This document shows, piece after piece, positions 1 to 7,979 of a stretch of DNA of 27,010 nt. Origin of the DNA: a virus. The notes under the pieces were generated by a model. The model made no database searches. It was not told the DNA's origin and saw only the letters and a list, made by a program, of their open reading frames with translations. The DNA is taken from IMG/VR virus record IMGVR_UViG_3300044712_000320, positions 1 through 27,010 of that record; one strand, 5' to 3'. The translations under genes were made by a program, and so were the position numbers. Within the stretch, counting starts at the first letter, position 1, and the number at the start of each line of letters is the position of its first letter.

Positions 1-2
1 CT

Positions 3-1154
3 ATGTCAGAGTTCATCAAGAACCAGGCAGAAGTTCGCAACAACCTAGTTGCTCAGATGCGTGAAGTTATTGACTTCGCTGAGGCTGAGAAGCGCGGACT
101 TTCTGCTGAAGAACTACAAAAGATTGACCGTCTAGAGGCGGACATTGCGCAGCGCGATGCTTCAATCGAAACTGCAAAGCGTGTTGAGGAGCGCGCAGCT
201 CAGGCTTCTGAGGCTGCTACTTCTTTCGCACCAACCACTACTGCTTCACAGTCAGATGCAGACTTGCTTCGCGCAATCGCAACTGGTGAGATTCGTGGAC
301 ACGAATTCGCTCGTGAGGCTCGTGCAGCACTTGTTCCATCTGCTAACACAGTTGGTCAGTCATTCTACAACCGCGTGTTTGAAATTGCACAGTTGGTTGG
401 CCCAATGCTTCAGACTTCTGAGGTATTCAACACCGCTTCAGGTGAAACCCTTGTTATCCCAACCGTAACTGCAACCTCATCTGCTGGTTCAGTTGCAGCA
501 GGTTCAGCAATTTCAGAGTCAAACCCAACCTTCTCAAGCATCTCACTAGGTGCAGAGAAGTATGGTGCTTTGGTATCTGTTGCTTCAGAACTTGTTGCCG
601 ATGCAGGTTTCGACATCACCGGTTACATTGCTCAGGAACTAGGAACCTCTCTAGGTCTTCAGACCAACTCAGTTCTAACCGCTAAGTTGGTTGCTGCTGC
701 TGGTTCAGTAGTTACTGGTGGAACTGGTGTTGCTGGTGCTGCTACATACGAGAACCTAGTGGATCTTGTATACGGTATCGCTGACGGCGCTCGTGTGCTT
801 CCAGGCCTAGGCTTCCAGATGTCAAAGACTGGTATTGCTGCTGCTCGTAAGCTAAAGGATGGCAACGGTTCATACATCTGGCTAGACAACGCTGCAAACG
901 GTCAGCCAGCACAGTTGCTTGGTTACTCTGTATACGAGAACCCTGCTGTTCCTGCTGTTGCTACTGGTGCTAAGTCAGTTCTATTCGGTCACCTACCTTC
1001 ATTCAAGGTTCGTGTTGCTGGTGGAGTTCGCGTAGACCAGTCAGCTGATTACGCATTCAACACAGATGTTGTGACCTACCGTGGTCTAACTCGCATTGAT
1101 GGTGGATTGACTCACGCAACCCACATTGGATATTTCAAGGGTGGCGCAAGCTAA
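3..1154 (+). CDS. HK97-fold major capsid protein
   Basis: This 383-residue protein is the likely shell subunit of the phage head. The first 75 or so residues are charged and helical (EAEKRGLSAEELQKIDRLEA), as in the N-terminal delta (scaffolding) domain of HK97-type capsid proteins. An Ala/Thr-rich linker follows, and then a body rich in beta-structure with the order typical of the family: GETLVIPTV, the segment FSSISLGAEKYGALVSVASE, a helix around DITGYIAQELGTSLG, and a late LLGYSVYENPAVP segment. The delta region suggests that a protease encoded outside the window cleaves it, probably near residues 75-105. The gene ends just before a strong intrinsic terminator, fitting a highly expressed capsid gene. 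The ATG at 3 lies at the window edge, so its ribosome site cannot be judged. Assignment to the fold is confident; the cleavage site is inference. Confidence 0.9.
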   Translation: MSEFIKNQAEVRNNLVAQMREVIDFAEAEKRGLSAEELQKIDRLEADIAQRDASIETAKRVEERAAQASEAATSFAPTTTASQSDADLLRAIATGEIRGHEFAREARAALVPSANTVGQSFYNRVFEIAQLVGPMLQTSEVFNTASGETLVIPTVTATSSAGSVAAGSAISESNPTFSSISLGAEKYGALVSVASELVADAGFDITGYIAQELGTSLGLQTNSVLTAKLVAAAGSVVTGGTGVAGAATYENLVDLVYGIADGARVLPGLGFQMSKTGIAAARKLKDGNGSYIWLDNAANGQPAQLLGYSVYENPAVPAVATGAKSVLFGHLPSFKVRVAGGVRVDQSADYAFNTDVVTYRGLTRIDGGLTHATHIGYFKGGAS

Positions 1155-1174
1155 ACCTTGATTCAAACTGGATT

Positions 1175-1213
1175 CCCCTCAGAGTGCGTAGGCTCTGGGG
1201 GGTTTCCTTTTCT
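1175..1213 (+). terminator. Intrinsic terminator after the capsid gene
   Basis: CCCCTCAGAG (1175-1184) pairs with CTCTGGGGGG (1193-1202), with one T-G wobble, around the 8-nt loop TGCGTAGG. A T-rich tract TTTCCTTTTCT follows. It isolates the capsid gene from the glycosyltransferase cassette. Confidence 0.85.
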
Positions 1214-1227
1214 GCTAGTCTTTTCGT
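1213..1227 (+). promoter_or_regulatory. Extended -10 promoter for a leaderless glycosyltransferase mRNA
   Basis: TGC-TAGTCT (1213-1221) matches TGnTAnnnT and is followed by exactly 6 nt before the ATG at 1228. The predicted +1 is therefore the A of the start codon. There is no Shine-Dalgarno sequence, and no convincing -35 box was seen. Confidence 0.5.
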
Positions 1228-2418
1228 ATGTCAAAACCTACGCAAAAACTAAAGGGAACTGTAACCGTCTGGAGTAATAGTCCGGGCGAGGCAACTGGTT
1301 ACGGCCAGCAAGCCGAGTATCTTGTAAATCGCCTAAAGCGTGACGGTGCGGATGTTGCCGCTTCTTCTAACTATGGTGCTGAAGGTTCGCTAAAGACTCA
1401 CAAGACACCTTATGGTGAAATCCCTGTTTACCCTCGCGGACTTGATCCTTACTCTAATGATGTTGCACCTATGCATCACGCTCATTGGAAATCTAAGAAC
1501 GCTGACCAGCCTGACACTCTAATTACGCTTTACGATGTTTGGGTGCTGAAGGGCAAGGCTTGGGATTCGATAAACATAGGTTCTTGGGTTCCTATGGATC
1601 ACGCTGGGATAACTCCAGGTGTTGAGGCTTGGATTCGTAAAGATAATGTGACACCGATTGCTATGGCTCCAAATGGTAAGCGCTTTATGGAAGCTAAAGG
1701 TATCGAGTGCGAGTATGTGCCTCATGGCATTGACACTAAGATTTTCAAACCTACTGCCAACATTCAAGGTATGCCTGTTCGCGAATTTATGGGCCTAACA
1801 GATGAGTTTGTTGTGGGCATGAACGCTGCTAATAAGTCCAGCGGTCTAATTCACCGCAAGTCTTTTTCTGAGAACTTGCTGGCTTTCTCTATCTTCCGCG
1901 AGCGCCACAAGGATGCGGTGCTTTACTTACACACAGAGCCTTTAGGTGCTGCTGGTGGTTGGAATCTTATTTCTATGCTTCAGGCTTTTGGTATCCCTAA
2001 AGAGGCTGTGATGTTTCCACCTATGGTGGATTACAAGTATGGGATGAGCCAACAGGATTTGGCTGCTCTTTATTCGGCTATGGATGTTTTGCTTGCACCT
2101 GGAATGGGTGAGGGTTTTGGCCTTCCAACTGTTGAGGCTCAGGCTTGTGGCACTAGGGTTATTGGTTCTAACTGGGCGGCTACGCCTGATCTTGTGGCTG
2201 AGGATTCTTGGCTTGTGGAAGGTCAGCCTATGTGGGATGCTGGTCAGAACGCTATTTGGACAACCCCACTTATTCCTTCGATTGTGAACGCTTTAGAGCT
2301 TGCTTATCAGGCTGAGCGTGGCCCTAGCCAGATTGCTATGGACTTTGCTAAGCAGTTTGATGTGGATACTGTTTGGGATAAGTATTGGTTGCCAGTTCTA
2401 AAGAAACTTCTAAAGTGA
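1228..2418 (+). CDS. GT-B fold glycosyltransferase (GT4-like)
   Basis: This 396-residue protein should transfer a sugar from a nucleotide-sugar donor. The N-terminal Rossmann half carries GEATGYGQQAEYLVNRL (about residues 19-35), a glycine-rich acceptor-side loop common in GT4 enzymes. VPHGIDTKIFKP (about 164-175) is the usual inter-domain motif. The C-terminal half has GEGFGLPTVEAQACGTRVIG (about 295-314), the E-x7-E donor-binding signature. Its length is typical for a complete GT4 enzyme, and no membrane segment is visible. It is the first gene of a three-gene unit whose next two members (a GT2-like enzyme and a TagD-like nucleotidyltransferase) overlap one another by a few bases. The unit sits between the capsid gene and the head-tail connector, which suggests glycosylation of virion proteins or of the host surface. 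The acceptor is unknown. Confidence 0.85.
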   Translation: MSKPTQKLKGTVTVWSNSPGEATGYGQQAEYLVNRLKRDGADVAASSNYGAEGSLKTHKTPYGEIPVYPRGLDPYSNDVAPMHHAHWKSKNADQPDTLITLYDVWVLKGKAWDSINIGSWVPMDHAGITPGVEAWIRKDNVTPIAMAPNGKRFMEAKGIECEYVPHGIDTKIFKPTANIQGMPVREFMGLTDEFVVGMNAANKSSGLIHRKSFSENLLAFSIFRERHKDAVLYLHTEPLGAAGGWNLISMLQAFGIPKEAVMFPPMVDYKYGMSQQDLAALYSAMDVLLAPGMGEGFGLPTVEAQACGTRVIGSNWAATPDLVAEDSWLVEGQPMWDAGQNAIWTTPLIPSIVNALELAYQAERGPSQIAMDFAKQFDVDTVWDKYWLPVLKKLLK

Positions 2419-3062
2419 TTCCTGTTCTGGGATTTTGCACTCTAAAGAGATTTGACCTTGCTGACCGCCTTCTTCGTTCTGTGGATTATCCTGTGGAACA
2501 TCTCGTGGTGGTGGATAATTCGGGAACTCAGTCGTGGAATCCTGTCAAGCCAGATTTGGTGCGGAATATGTGGGTTATTCGTGTGCCTTTTGGTCTTGGA
2601 CTTGTTGGTGCTTGGAATCTGATTATCAAGTCCACGCCTTATGCGCCTTACTGGGTTCTGGTCAATGATGATGCTCACTTTGAGCCAGGTGCTTTGCAAA
2701 TTGTCGCTGGTGAGGTGGATACTGAAGCTTTGAACTTTTTAGACATTGTGCCTCAATGGTCGGCTGTTGTTTTTGGCGAGGGCATGATTGACAAAGTTGG
2801 GCTTTATGATGAGCGGTTTTATCCGCTTTATTTTGATGACAACGACCTTGAGCGCCGAGTGGATAAGGCTGGTGTGCCTAAGAAAACTATTCAGGCTAAA
2901 GTGCATCACGATAACTCAAGCACTCTCAAGGCTGGGTTTGCCGAGAAGAACGCTGTCACTTATGACCGCAACGCAAAACTATTTGGCCAGAAATCAAATG
3001 AAGAAGATTATAGTCAGGGCGAGTGGACTCTAAAAACAAGAAGGGCTAACCGATGGGATTGA
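2415..3062 (+). CDS. GT-A fold glycosyltransferase (GT2-like)
   Basis: This is a compact family-2-like glycosyltransferase of about 215 residues. IPVLGFCTLKR starts the first beta-strand, VVVDNSG is the usual nucleotide-binding acidic turn, GAWNLIIKST is the helix before the DXD-type motif, and VLVNDDAHFEPGAL supplies the metal-binding Asp pair. A late DERFYPLYFDDNDLERRV resembles the catalytic ED region of GT2 enzymes. The start chosen is GTG at 2415, which overlaps the TGA of the upstream glycosyltransferase as GTGA, a classical translational-coupling arrangement. An in-frame ATG at 2385 would add ten residues that do not look like this family. It overlaps the next gene by 10 nt. Donor and acceptor cannot be deduced. 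Confidence 0.8.
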   Translation: MIPVLGFCTLKRFDLADRLLRSVDYPVEHLVVVDNSGTQSWNPVKPDLVRNMWVIRVPFGLGLVGAWNLIIKSTPYAPYWVLVNDDAHFEPGALQIVAGEVDTEALNFLDIVPQWSAVVFGEGMIDKVGLYDERFYPLYFDDNDLERRVDKAGVPKKTIQAKVHHDNSSTLKAGFAEKNAVTYDRNAKLFGQKSNEEDYSQGEWTLKTRRANRWD

Positions 3063-3490
3063 GAGTTTACACAGGCGGATCATTCGACCTTTTTCACTCA
3101 GGCCATGTTTCATTCCTAAAGCGTTGCCGAGAACTGGCAGGGTTAGATGGTGAAGTGGTTATTTCACTAAACACCGATGAGTTTATTTTGGCTTACAAGG
3201 GCAAAGGCTTGGTTATGAACTATGCCGAGCGTGAGGCTGTTCTAAAAGCGTGTCGCTATGTGGACTGGGTATTCCCTAACTATGGCGGTGCGGATAGCAA
3301 GCCAGCAATAGAAGAAGCAAACCCTGACCTTATTGTGATTGGTTCGGACTGGGCTAGGAAAGATTATTATGCCCAAATGCAGTTTGACCAAGACTGGCTT
3401 GATGAGCGCGGTATAGGCCTTTGCTACATTCCTTACACTCAGGGCATTAGCTCGACAGACATCAAAACTCGGTTGCGGTTCGAGCGGTAG
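3053..3490 (+). CDS. TagD/RfaE-type cytidylyltransferase
   Basis: This 145-residue enzyme belongs to the nucleotidyltransferase superfamily that joins CTP (or another NTP) to a phospho-alcohol or phospho-sugar. The family signature is complete: GGSFDLFHSGH (residues 8-18, with the H-x-G-H catalytic pair) and the C-terminal ISSTDIKTR (about 133-141) that binds the triphosphate. Its length matches glycerol-3-phosphate cytidylyltransferase (TagD). In this cassette it probably makes the activated donor (CDP-glycerol or an NDP-heptose-like compound) used by one of the two upstream transferases; that link is inference from gene order. The gene starts with ATG inside the end of the GT2 gene. Its TAG stop forms the first three bases of the -10 box of the following gene. 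Confidence 0.85.
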   Translation: MGLRVYTGGSFDLFHSGHVSFLKRCRELAGLDGEVVISLNTDEFILAYKGKGLVMNYAEREAVLKACRYVDWVFPNYGGADSKPAIEEANPDLIVIGSDWARKDYYAQMQFDQDWLDERGIGLCYIPYTQGISSTDIKTRLRFER

Positions 3491-3499
3491 AATTGTGTT
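3488..3499 (+). promoter_or_regulatory. Promoter for the leaderless head-tail connector gene
   Basis: TAGAAT (3488-3493) is followed by TGTGTT and then ATG at 3500, a 6-nt spacing that puts +1 on the start codon. The 17-nt string GGTAGAATTGTSTTATG recurs at 5387-5403. There is no Shine-Dalgarno sequence. Confidence 0.55.
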
Positions 3500-4099
3500 A
3501 TGGCAATCGCAAACGGATACGCAACTCTAGCCGAGGTAAAGGCTGCCCTTCGCATAAGCGACAGCATTGATGACTCGCTATTAGAAATGGCTATTGAGTC
3601 GGCTTCTCGACTGGTAGATGCTTACTGTGCGCGTTCTTTCTACAATGCCGGAACTGCTGCTCGCTACTTTGTTGCTGACAATGACTTCCTAACAAACATT
3701 GATGATGCAATCACAATTACTGAGGTTGCAACTGACACTTCTGCCGATGGCACTTATGATGTTGTATGGCAAGCAGATGACTACCAACTAGAACCCCTAA
3801 ATGGGCGTGTAGACGGCCTTGTATGGCCTTACAACGCCGTTAGAGCCATTGGTGACTACACCTTCCCAATCTGGGGTGGCGAAGCCCTTGTAAAGGTCAC
3901 AGCGACTTGGGGATTCTCAGCCATTCCAACTGCTATCAAGCAAGCCACAATCATCCAGGCCAGCCGAATCTTCAAACGCCTAGATTCACCGCTTGGTGTT
4001 CTATCAAGCCCAGACCTCGGCTTCATTCGTGTCGGCTCTCGCCTTGATCCAGATGTTTCTCAACTTGTGGATTCTTACAGGATTGTGAAGTTCGCATAG
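3500..4099 (+). CDS. Head-tail connector (HK97 gp6-like adaptor)
   Basis: This 199-residue protein resembles the adaptor that binds below the portal ring. The N-terminal half shows the usual pattern: ATLAEVKAALRISDSIDDSLLEMAIESA (28 residues; the key parts are the L-x-E-V-K helix and the D-D-x-L-L-x-x-A-I helix), then SRLVDAYCARSFY, a helix that leads into a beta insertion. Near the C-terminus PTAIKQATIIQASRIFKRLDSP is the long helix seen in gp6-like proteins. The mRNA appears leaderless. The next gene starts within its stop codon (TAGTG), so the two are coupled. Function is assigned from sequence pattern and gene order. Confidence 0.75.
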   Translation: MAIANGYATLAEVKAALRISDSIDDSLLEMAIESASRLVDAYCARSFYNAGTAARYFVADNDFLTNIDDAITITEVATDTSADGTYDVVWQADDYQLEPLNGRVDGLVWPYNAVRAIGDYTFPIWGGEALVKVTATWGFSAIPTAIKQATIIQASRIFKRLDSPLGVLSSPDLGFIRVGSRLDPDVSQLVDSYRIVKFA

Positions 4100-4506
4100 T
4101 GGCTTCGATTACCGCTATTCGCTCAGGTCTGGCAACTAACCTGGGAACTATTACAGGGCTACGCTCTGGGGCAACAATCCCCGACAATGTGAACCCACCT
4201 TATGCGATTATCCAGCCTTCATCTGTGGACTATCACCGAGCTTTCAACAATGCTCTTTCAACTTACAATTACACGATTACTCTGGTCGTTGGCCGAGTAT
4301 CAGAGCGCACCGCTCAAAACAATCTTGATGCCTACTGTTCGCCAACTGGTAGCAGTAGCATTAGGGTAGCGATTGAATCAGACAAGACTCTTGGTGGGGT
4401 TGCCTTTGATACAATAGTTACAGGCATGAGAAACTACGGCTCAGTCACCATCGGTGAGAACACTTATCTTGCCGCTGAATTCGATATCGCTGTGCAAGCA
4501 GACTAA
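4099..4506 (+). CDS. Putative tail terminator / tail completion protein
   Basis: This 135-residue protein begins with GTG at 4099, sharing one base with the TAG of the connector gene. The start MASITAIRSGLATNLGTI is a helix followed by YAIIQPSSVDYHRAF and strand-rich sequence (TYNYTITLVVGRVSERTAQNNLD), then a C-terminal strand ending in FDIAVQ. This helix-plus-mixed-sheet pattern and its position between connector and tail tube fit the tail terminator that caps the tail tube. The sequence alone does not prove this. No membrane segment or enzyme motif is present. Confidence 0.55.
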   Translation: MASITAIRSGLATNLGTITGLRSGATIPDNVNPPYAIIQPSSVDYHRAFNNALSTYNYTITLVVGRVSERTAQNNLDAYCSPTGSSSIRVAIESDKTLGGVAFDTIVTGMRNYGSVTIGENTYLAAEFDIAVQAD

Positions 4507-4523
4507 ACAAAAGGAAAATCACA

Positions 4524-4934
4524 ATGGCAAAAACTGTTGTAACTAGCCGTTATGTGTCAATCGGCACAGCGGATGTATCATCAGCCCTTTCAGGTGCATC
4601 TCTTGAGATCACCGTTGAAGAAGTAGATAAGACCTCTCTAGGTTCAGCCGGATGGCGTGAAGTTGCAGCAGGTTTGAAGTCTGGTTCTGTAACCCTAAAC
4701 TTCCAGCAAGACTTTGGTGTTGGCGGAGTAGATGCTTTGCTTTACCCTCTAATCGGAACAGAGGCTACTGTCACTATCCGTAGCTCGAGCGCGACTGTAA
4801 GCGCCACCAACCCTTCATACTCAGCAGTTGTGCTTGTATCTCAATACACACCTATTGCTGGTGCTGTTGGTGACCTTGCTACTTTCGATGTTACCTTCCC
4901 AACTGTTGGCGCGGTATCACGCGCAACCGCATAA
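4524..4934 (+). CDS. Major tail tube protein
   Basis: This 136-residue protein is small, strand-rich and Ser/Thr/Val/Ala-rich. Features typical of tail tube subunits are the early ISLE-like strand (ASLEITVEEVDKTSLGSAGW), the central GLKSGSVTLNFQQDF, and the later TPIAGAVGDLATFDVTFPTVG, which resembles the final beta-hairpin of the fold. A Shine-Dalgarno AAGGAAAA lies 7-8 nt before the ATG. It is followed directly by the tail-assembly chaperone pair, the position where the tail tube gene nearly always sits in siphoviruses. No Ig-like decoration domain is seen at the C-terminus. Confidence 0.75.
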   Translation: MAKTVVTSRYVSIGTADVSSALSGASLEITVEEVDKTSLGSAGWREVAAGLKSGSVTLNFQQDFGVGGVDALLYPLIGTEATVTIRSSSATVSATNPSYSAVVLVSQYTPIAGAVGDLATFDVTFPTVGAVSRATA

Positions 4935-4943
4935 GGATAAATA

Positions 4944-5195
4944 ATGAAAATCAACCTACGCATCCTATTCCTTGACGGAAACAGCAAGGAAATCACCTGC
5001 TCGGCTTCAGACCTTGTAAAGTTTGAGGACAAGTTCAACATCTCAGTTAGCCGTATCCAGGAAGAAGTGAGAATCACTCACCTTCTATTCCTGGCTTGGG
5101 CTTCTGAAAACCGCACTAAGGCAACAGCTTTAGACTTCGATGCTTGGACTGAAACAGTTGAATCTGTTGGAGCGAGTGAACTAGACCCAAAATAG
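4944..5195 (+). CDS. Tail assembly chaperone, short form (gpG-like)
   Basis: This 83-residue, mostly helical protein lies between the tail tube and tape measure genes. The sequence KEITCSASDLVKFEDKFNIS and ITHLLFLAWASENR is typical of G-type chaperones of actinophages, which coat the tape measure during tail assembly. The reading frame ends in CCC-AAA-A followed by TAG, a canonical slippery heptamer placed right at the stop, so a fraction of ribosomes should make the longer form listed next. A start signal AAGGATAAATA precedes the ATG. Confidence 0.8.
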   Translation: MKINLRILFLDGNSKEITCSASDLVKFEDKFNISVSRIQEEVRITHLLFLAWASENRTKATALDFDAWTETVESVGASELDPK

Positions 5196-5347
5196 TAGGG
5201 CTTGGCGATTCATCAAGTCATTGGTATATCGCCAGCCTTGCTGTTGAAACAGGCATCGCACCTTCAGTTCTTATGCAAGAGTCTGATCGTATGTTGTGGA
5301 CTATGGGTAGGTATCTTATCTACCGAGCGCAACAGATGAGCAAATAG
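4944..5347 (+). CDS. Tail assembly chaperone, -1 frameshift form (gpG-T-like)
   Basis: The frameshifted product has about 134 residues: 83 from frame one, then about 51 from the -1 frame. After slipping at 5186-5192 the ribosome reads IVGLGDSSSHWYIASLAVET and continues to a TAG at 5345-5347. The -1 frame has no start codon near the junction, is fully open, and has protein-like composition (ESDRMLWTMGRYLIYRAQQMSK at the end). This is the conserved G/GT arrangement, in which the fusion protein bridges the tape measure and the tail tube. The terminator at 5352 follows immediately, so both forms come from one transcript. The frameshift was inferred from sequence and its efficiency is unknown. Confidence 0.8.
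5186..5192 (+). other. Programmed -1 frameshift slippery site
   Basis: CCCAAAA fits X-XXY-YYZ in the correct frame (GAC CCA AAA TAG) and is directly followed by the zero-frame stop TAG at 5193. Both tRNAs can re-pair after a one-base slip. Confidence 0.8.
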
Positions 5348-5351
5348 AAAA

Positions 5352-5377
5352 CCCCCGACTACGCATCGGGGGCTTTT
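5352..5377 (+). terminator. Intrinsic terminator after the tail chaperone
   Basis: CCCCCGA (5352-5358) and TCGGGGG (5366-5372) form a perfect 7-bp stem around the loop CTACGCA, followed by CTTTT. Confidence 0.85.
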
Positions 5378-5388
5378 CGCTTCTAAGG

Positions 5389-5400
5389 TAGAATTGTCTT
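5389..5400 (+). promoter_or_regulatory. Promoter for a leaderless tail gene
   Basis: TAGAAT (5389-5394), TGTCTT, then ATG at 5401. The arrangement is nearly identical to the promoter at 3488, with a 6-nt spacing and no Shine-Dalgarno sequence. It restarts transcription after the terminator at 5352. Confidence 0.55.
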
Positions 5401-5949
5401 ATGGCTGATGTGGTTTATTCTAATGTGCGTGAGCTGCACAGGCGCTTAGATGCCATTGACCCAGCACTAAAAAAAGCAATGGTCAAAGATGCAAAACTGG
5501 CCGCTAAACCGCTTCAGACTGGTATCAAGTCAGCAATTCCAACTGTAAGCCCTCTATCTGGTGCTAACGAAAATGGCCGTTTAGGTTGGGGTCAAGGCAA
5601 GCCAGTAAAGTCTGTGACTGTTTCTTATAGAACTGGTCGCTCAAAAACAACAGCCGTAACTTCTTTGCTTTCTGTAAAAGTCAATTCACCAATAGTTGCT
5701 CTTATGGATTATGCAGGTCGCAAACCGCGTGGCCCAGTTCGTAATGTGACTAGACCTTATGCCTATAAGGGTGGCACTCGCCAGCACCGCGTAAATGGTC
5801 AAGGCGAGGCAATGATTGACAGACTAAATATGCTTCGTAGGGCTTCACGCTTTGCTTGGCCAGCCGCCGAGCGAGCTTTGCCAGCGGTTCAGGCACAGGT
5901 CAAAGGTATTCTAGATAGAGCATCCAAAACAATAAGTAGGACTTTCTAA
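5401..5949 (+). CDS. Putative structural protein, HK97 gp10/tail-completion-like
   Basis: This 182-residue basic protein has no enzyme motif. The N-terminal helix ELHRRLDAIDPALKKAMVKD, followed by AAKPLQTGIKSAIP, resembles the start of HK97 gp10-like neck or tail-completion proteins, and the C-terminus FAWPAAERALPAVQAQVKGI is a closing helix of the same kind. In most siphoviruses that gene precedes the tail tube. Here it lies between the chaperone and the tape measure, behind its own leaderless promoter. Its stop overlaps the tape measure ATG (TAATG), so the two are coupled. The assignment is tentative. Confidence 0.45.
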   Translation: MADVVYSNVRELHRRLDAIDPALKKAMVKDAKLAAKPLQTGIKSAIPTVSPLSGANENGRLGWGQGKPVKSVTVSYRTGRSKTTAVTSLLSVKVNSPIVALMDYAGRKPRGPVRNVTRPYAYKGGTRQHRVNGQGEAMIDRLNMLRRASRFAWPAAERALPAVQAQVKGILDRASKTISRTF

Positions 5950-7979
5950 TGGCTGTAATTATTCCAGTAGCATCCAAGTTTGATGACTCAGGCATCAAGG
6001 CTGCTAAAAAAGCATTTGGTGGGCTAAGTTCCAGCCTAAAATCTACTATTGGTGCGCTTGGTGTTGGCTTCGGTATCTCTGCCCTTACTAAGCAACTTAT
6101 GGATGCTTCTAAGGCAGCGGTTGAGGATACAAAGAGTCAGGCTCTACTTGCTAACCAACTAAGAAACACCACAGGCGCTACCGATGCCGCTATTGCTGGA
6201 ACTGAGCAGTTCATAAGTGCCTTAGAGTTACAAACCAGCATCGCCGATGACACCCTTCGCCCAGCCCTTTCTCGCTTAGTTTTGGCTACTGGGTCGGTTG
6301 ATCAGGCTCAAAAACTTCTTGCTCTTTCAACAGATATTGCTGCTGGAACAGGCAAAGACCTAAGCACCGTTTCCGCTGCTGTTGCTAAAGCTGCTGCTGG
6401 TCAAACAACTGCTCTTTTCCGTCTTGTGCCAAGCCTCAAAGGTTCTAGCGACTGGGCTGGCAAGGCTGCCATTGAGTTTGATGGTATGGCAGAAGCAGCC
6501 GCTAACAATGATCCATTCTTGCGCTTAGAAACTATTTTCGGCAGAGTCCAAGAAGAAATTGGTATGCGCTTATTGCCAGAACTAAACAACCTGGCTGATT
6601 ACTTTGCAAGTCCGGCTGGCCAAAAAGAACTACAAGGCTACGCTTCGCTTGTAAAACAACTGGCTGAAGTCTTTATCTTTGTTGGCACAACTGTTGCTGA
6701 GTTCTTGGCAGGTTTCAAGGTTGTTGGTGCTGCCTTTGGCAAACTGTTCTCTGGTGACTTTGCTGGCTTTATTGAGCTAATGAACAGCCGAGGCATGGTT
6801 GATGCTTTGGCAAAACTCGACAGCATTGGCACAACTGCTGCTAGTTCGGCAAATACTCAAATAACTGCCTCGGGTATTACTGTTGGTGGCTCTAGGACAA
6901 CTGGCAAGACTGGCACTCCTAAAAAGACTAAAGCTCAGATTGCTGCCGAAAAGGCTGAGGCTGCCTATAAAAAGGCTCTTGCTGATCTAGCCTCATTCCA
7001 GGATGAACTAAAGGGAATGAATGACTTTAGTGGGCTAACCACTATGACAAGGGAACTTGGTCAATTCCAGCAATCTGTTGTTGATACTTTTGACGGCATC
7101 AATAAGAAAATTGCTGAGGGCTTGGCTAACAAGACAATCAGCACAAAGGGTTTAGACAAACTTCGTTCTTTCCTAAAGGCTCAACAGGCACTTCTTGAGG
7201 AGAACGCTCGCCAGCGTGATGCAATCATTGAAAAGCGTTCGCTTGCTCAAACTCTTATCAATGATGTAAATGGTGCGCTCAAAGGCACAGGCAACCTTGC
7301 CAGTTTGTTAGAAACACAAACAAAGCAGGTCACAACCTCTGTTACAAAGATTGTGGATGGCTTTGCGGTCACAACCAAACGAACTGTTGATGAGGTTGTA
7401 GGTGGCAAGGGTGTTGTTAGCAAACTCAAAGAAGTTGTTGCCAAGACTAAAGCTTTTGCTACTCAACTCAAGGATCTAAAGGCGGCTGGTCTAAGCCCTG
7501 ACCTTTTCAAGCAAATTGTGGATGCTGGCCCTGATGTTGGTGGCCAGTTAGCAACAGAAATCCTTGCAGGTGGTGCTGACTCTGTAACAGCCCTAAATGA
7601 CACCTTCAAAGAGCTTGAAACCGTTTCTGCACAGGTAGCCGAACAGACTGCTGTTGTGATGTATAACAATGGTGTAGAGGTCGCTGGTGGCCTTGTAAAC
7701 GGTCTGCTATCTCAAGAGCAAGCCCTTGTAGATGCTGCGAAGACTTTGGCAGATGCGTTCAATACCGCTTACCAGGCTCAAATTATGCAACTGACCGTTC
7801 CTAACGCACCAGTTGTAACACCAAAATCAGGTGGAACAGTTGTAAACAACACCGCAAAAATTCAAATCAAGGCAACACCTTCAACAAAGGCAGATGCTCA
7901 AAAACTAATCTCAGCCCAGCAAAAGTTCTTCAGCTCTAACACCGGCTCTAAAGTATCCGCTGGAAAGTTTGTGTTCTAG
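5949..7979 (+). CDS. Tape measure protein
   Basis: This 676-residue protein is the longest in the window and follows the chaperone region. Its composition is typical of tape measures: long Ala/Lys/Gln/Asp-rich helices, a hydrophobic patch early on (LKSTIGALGVGFGISAL, about residues 32-48), a second around VAEVFIFVGTTVAEFLAGFK-like sequence near 240-260, a lysine-rich linker (TGKTGTPKKTKAQIAAEKAE) and coiled-coil segments around residues 345-430. No lytic or peptidase domain is apparent. By the usual rule of about 0.15 nm per residue the tail would be roughly 100 nm long, an estimate only. It starts with ATG overlapping the upstream TAA and ends in TAGTG, which overlaps the next GTG start. Confidence 0.85.
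   Translation: MAVIIPVASKFDDSGIKAAKKAFGGLSSSLKSTIGALGVGFGISALTKQLMDASKAAVEDTKSQALLANQLRNTTGATDAAIAGTEQFISALELQTSIADDTLRPALSRLVLATGSVDQAQKLLALSTDIAAGTGKDLSTVSAAVAKAAAGQTTALFRLVPSLKGSSDWAGKAAIEFDGMAEAAANNDPFLRLETIFGRVQEEIGMRLLPELNNLADYFASPAGQKELQGYASLVKQLAEVFIFVGTTVAEFLAGFKVVGAAFGKLFSGDFAGFIELMNSRGMVDALAKLDSIGTTAASSANTQITASGITVGGSRTTGKTGTPKKTKAQIAAEKAEAAYKKALADLASFQDELKGMNDFSGLTTMTRELGQFQQSVVDTFDGINKKIAEGLANKTISTKGLDKLRSFLKAQQALLEENARQRDAIIEKRSLAQTLINDVNGALKGTGNLASLLETQTKQVTTSVTKIVDGFAVTTKRTVDEVVGGKGVVSKLKEVVAKTKAFATQLKDLKAAGLSPDLFKQIVDAGPDVGGQLATEILAGGADSVTALNDTFKELETVSAQVAEQTAVVMYNNGVEVAGGLVNGLLSQEQALVDAAKTLADAFNTAYQAQIMQLTVPNAPVVTPKSGGTVVNNTAKIQIKATPSTKADAQKLISAQQKFFSSNTGSKVSAGKFVF

Noticed and set aside
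410-889. Minus-strand ORFs inside the capsid gene
   Set aside because: They are antisense to a well-supported gene, with repetitive Ala/Thr/Pro composition that mirrors its codon use.
6401-7669. Minus-strand ORFs inside the tape measure gene
   Set aside because: Same reason: they lack start signals and mirror the Ala/Lys-rich coding strand.
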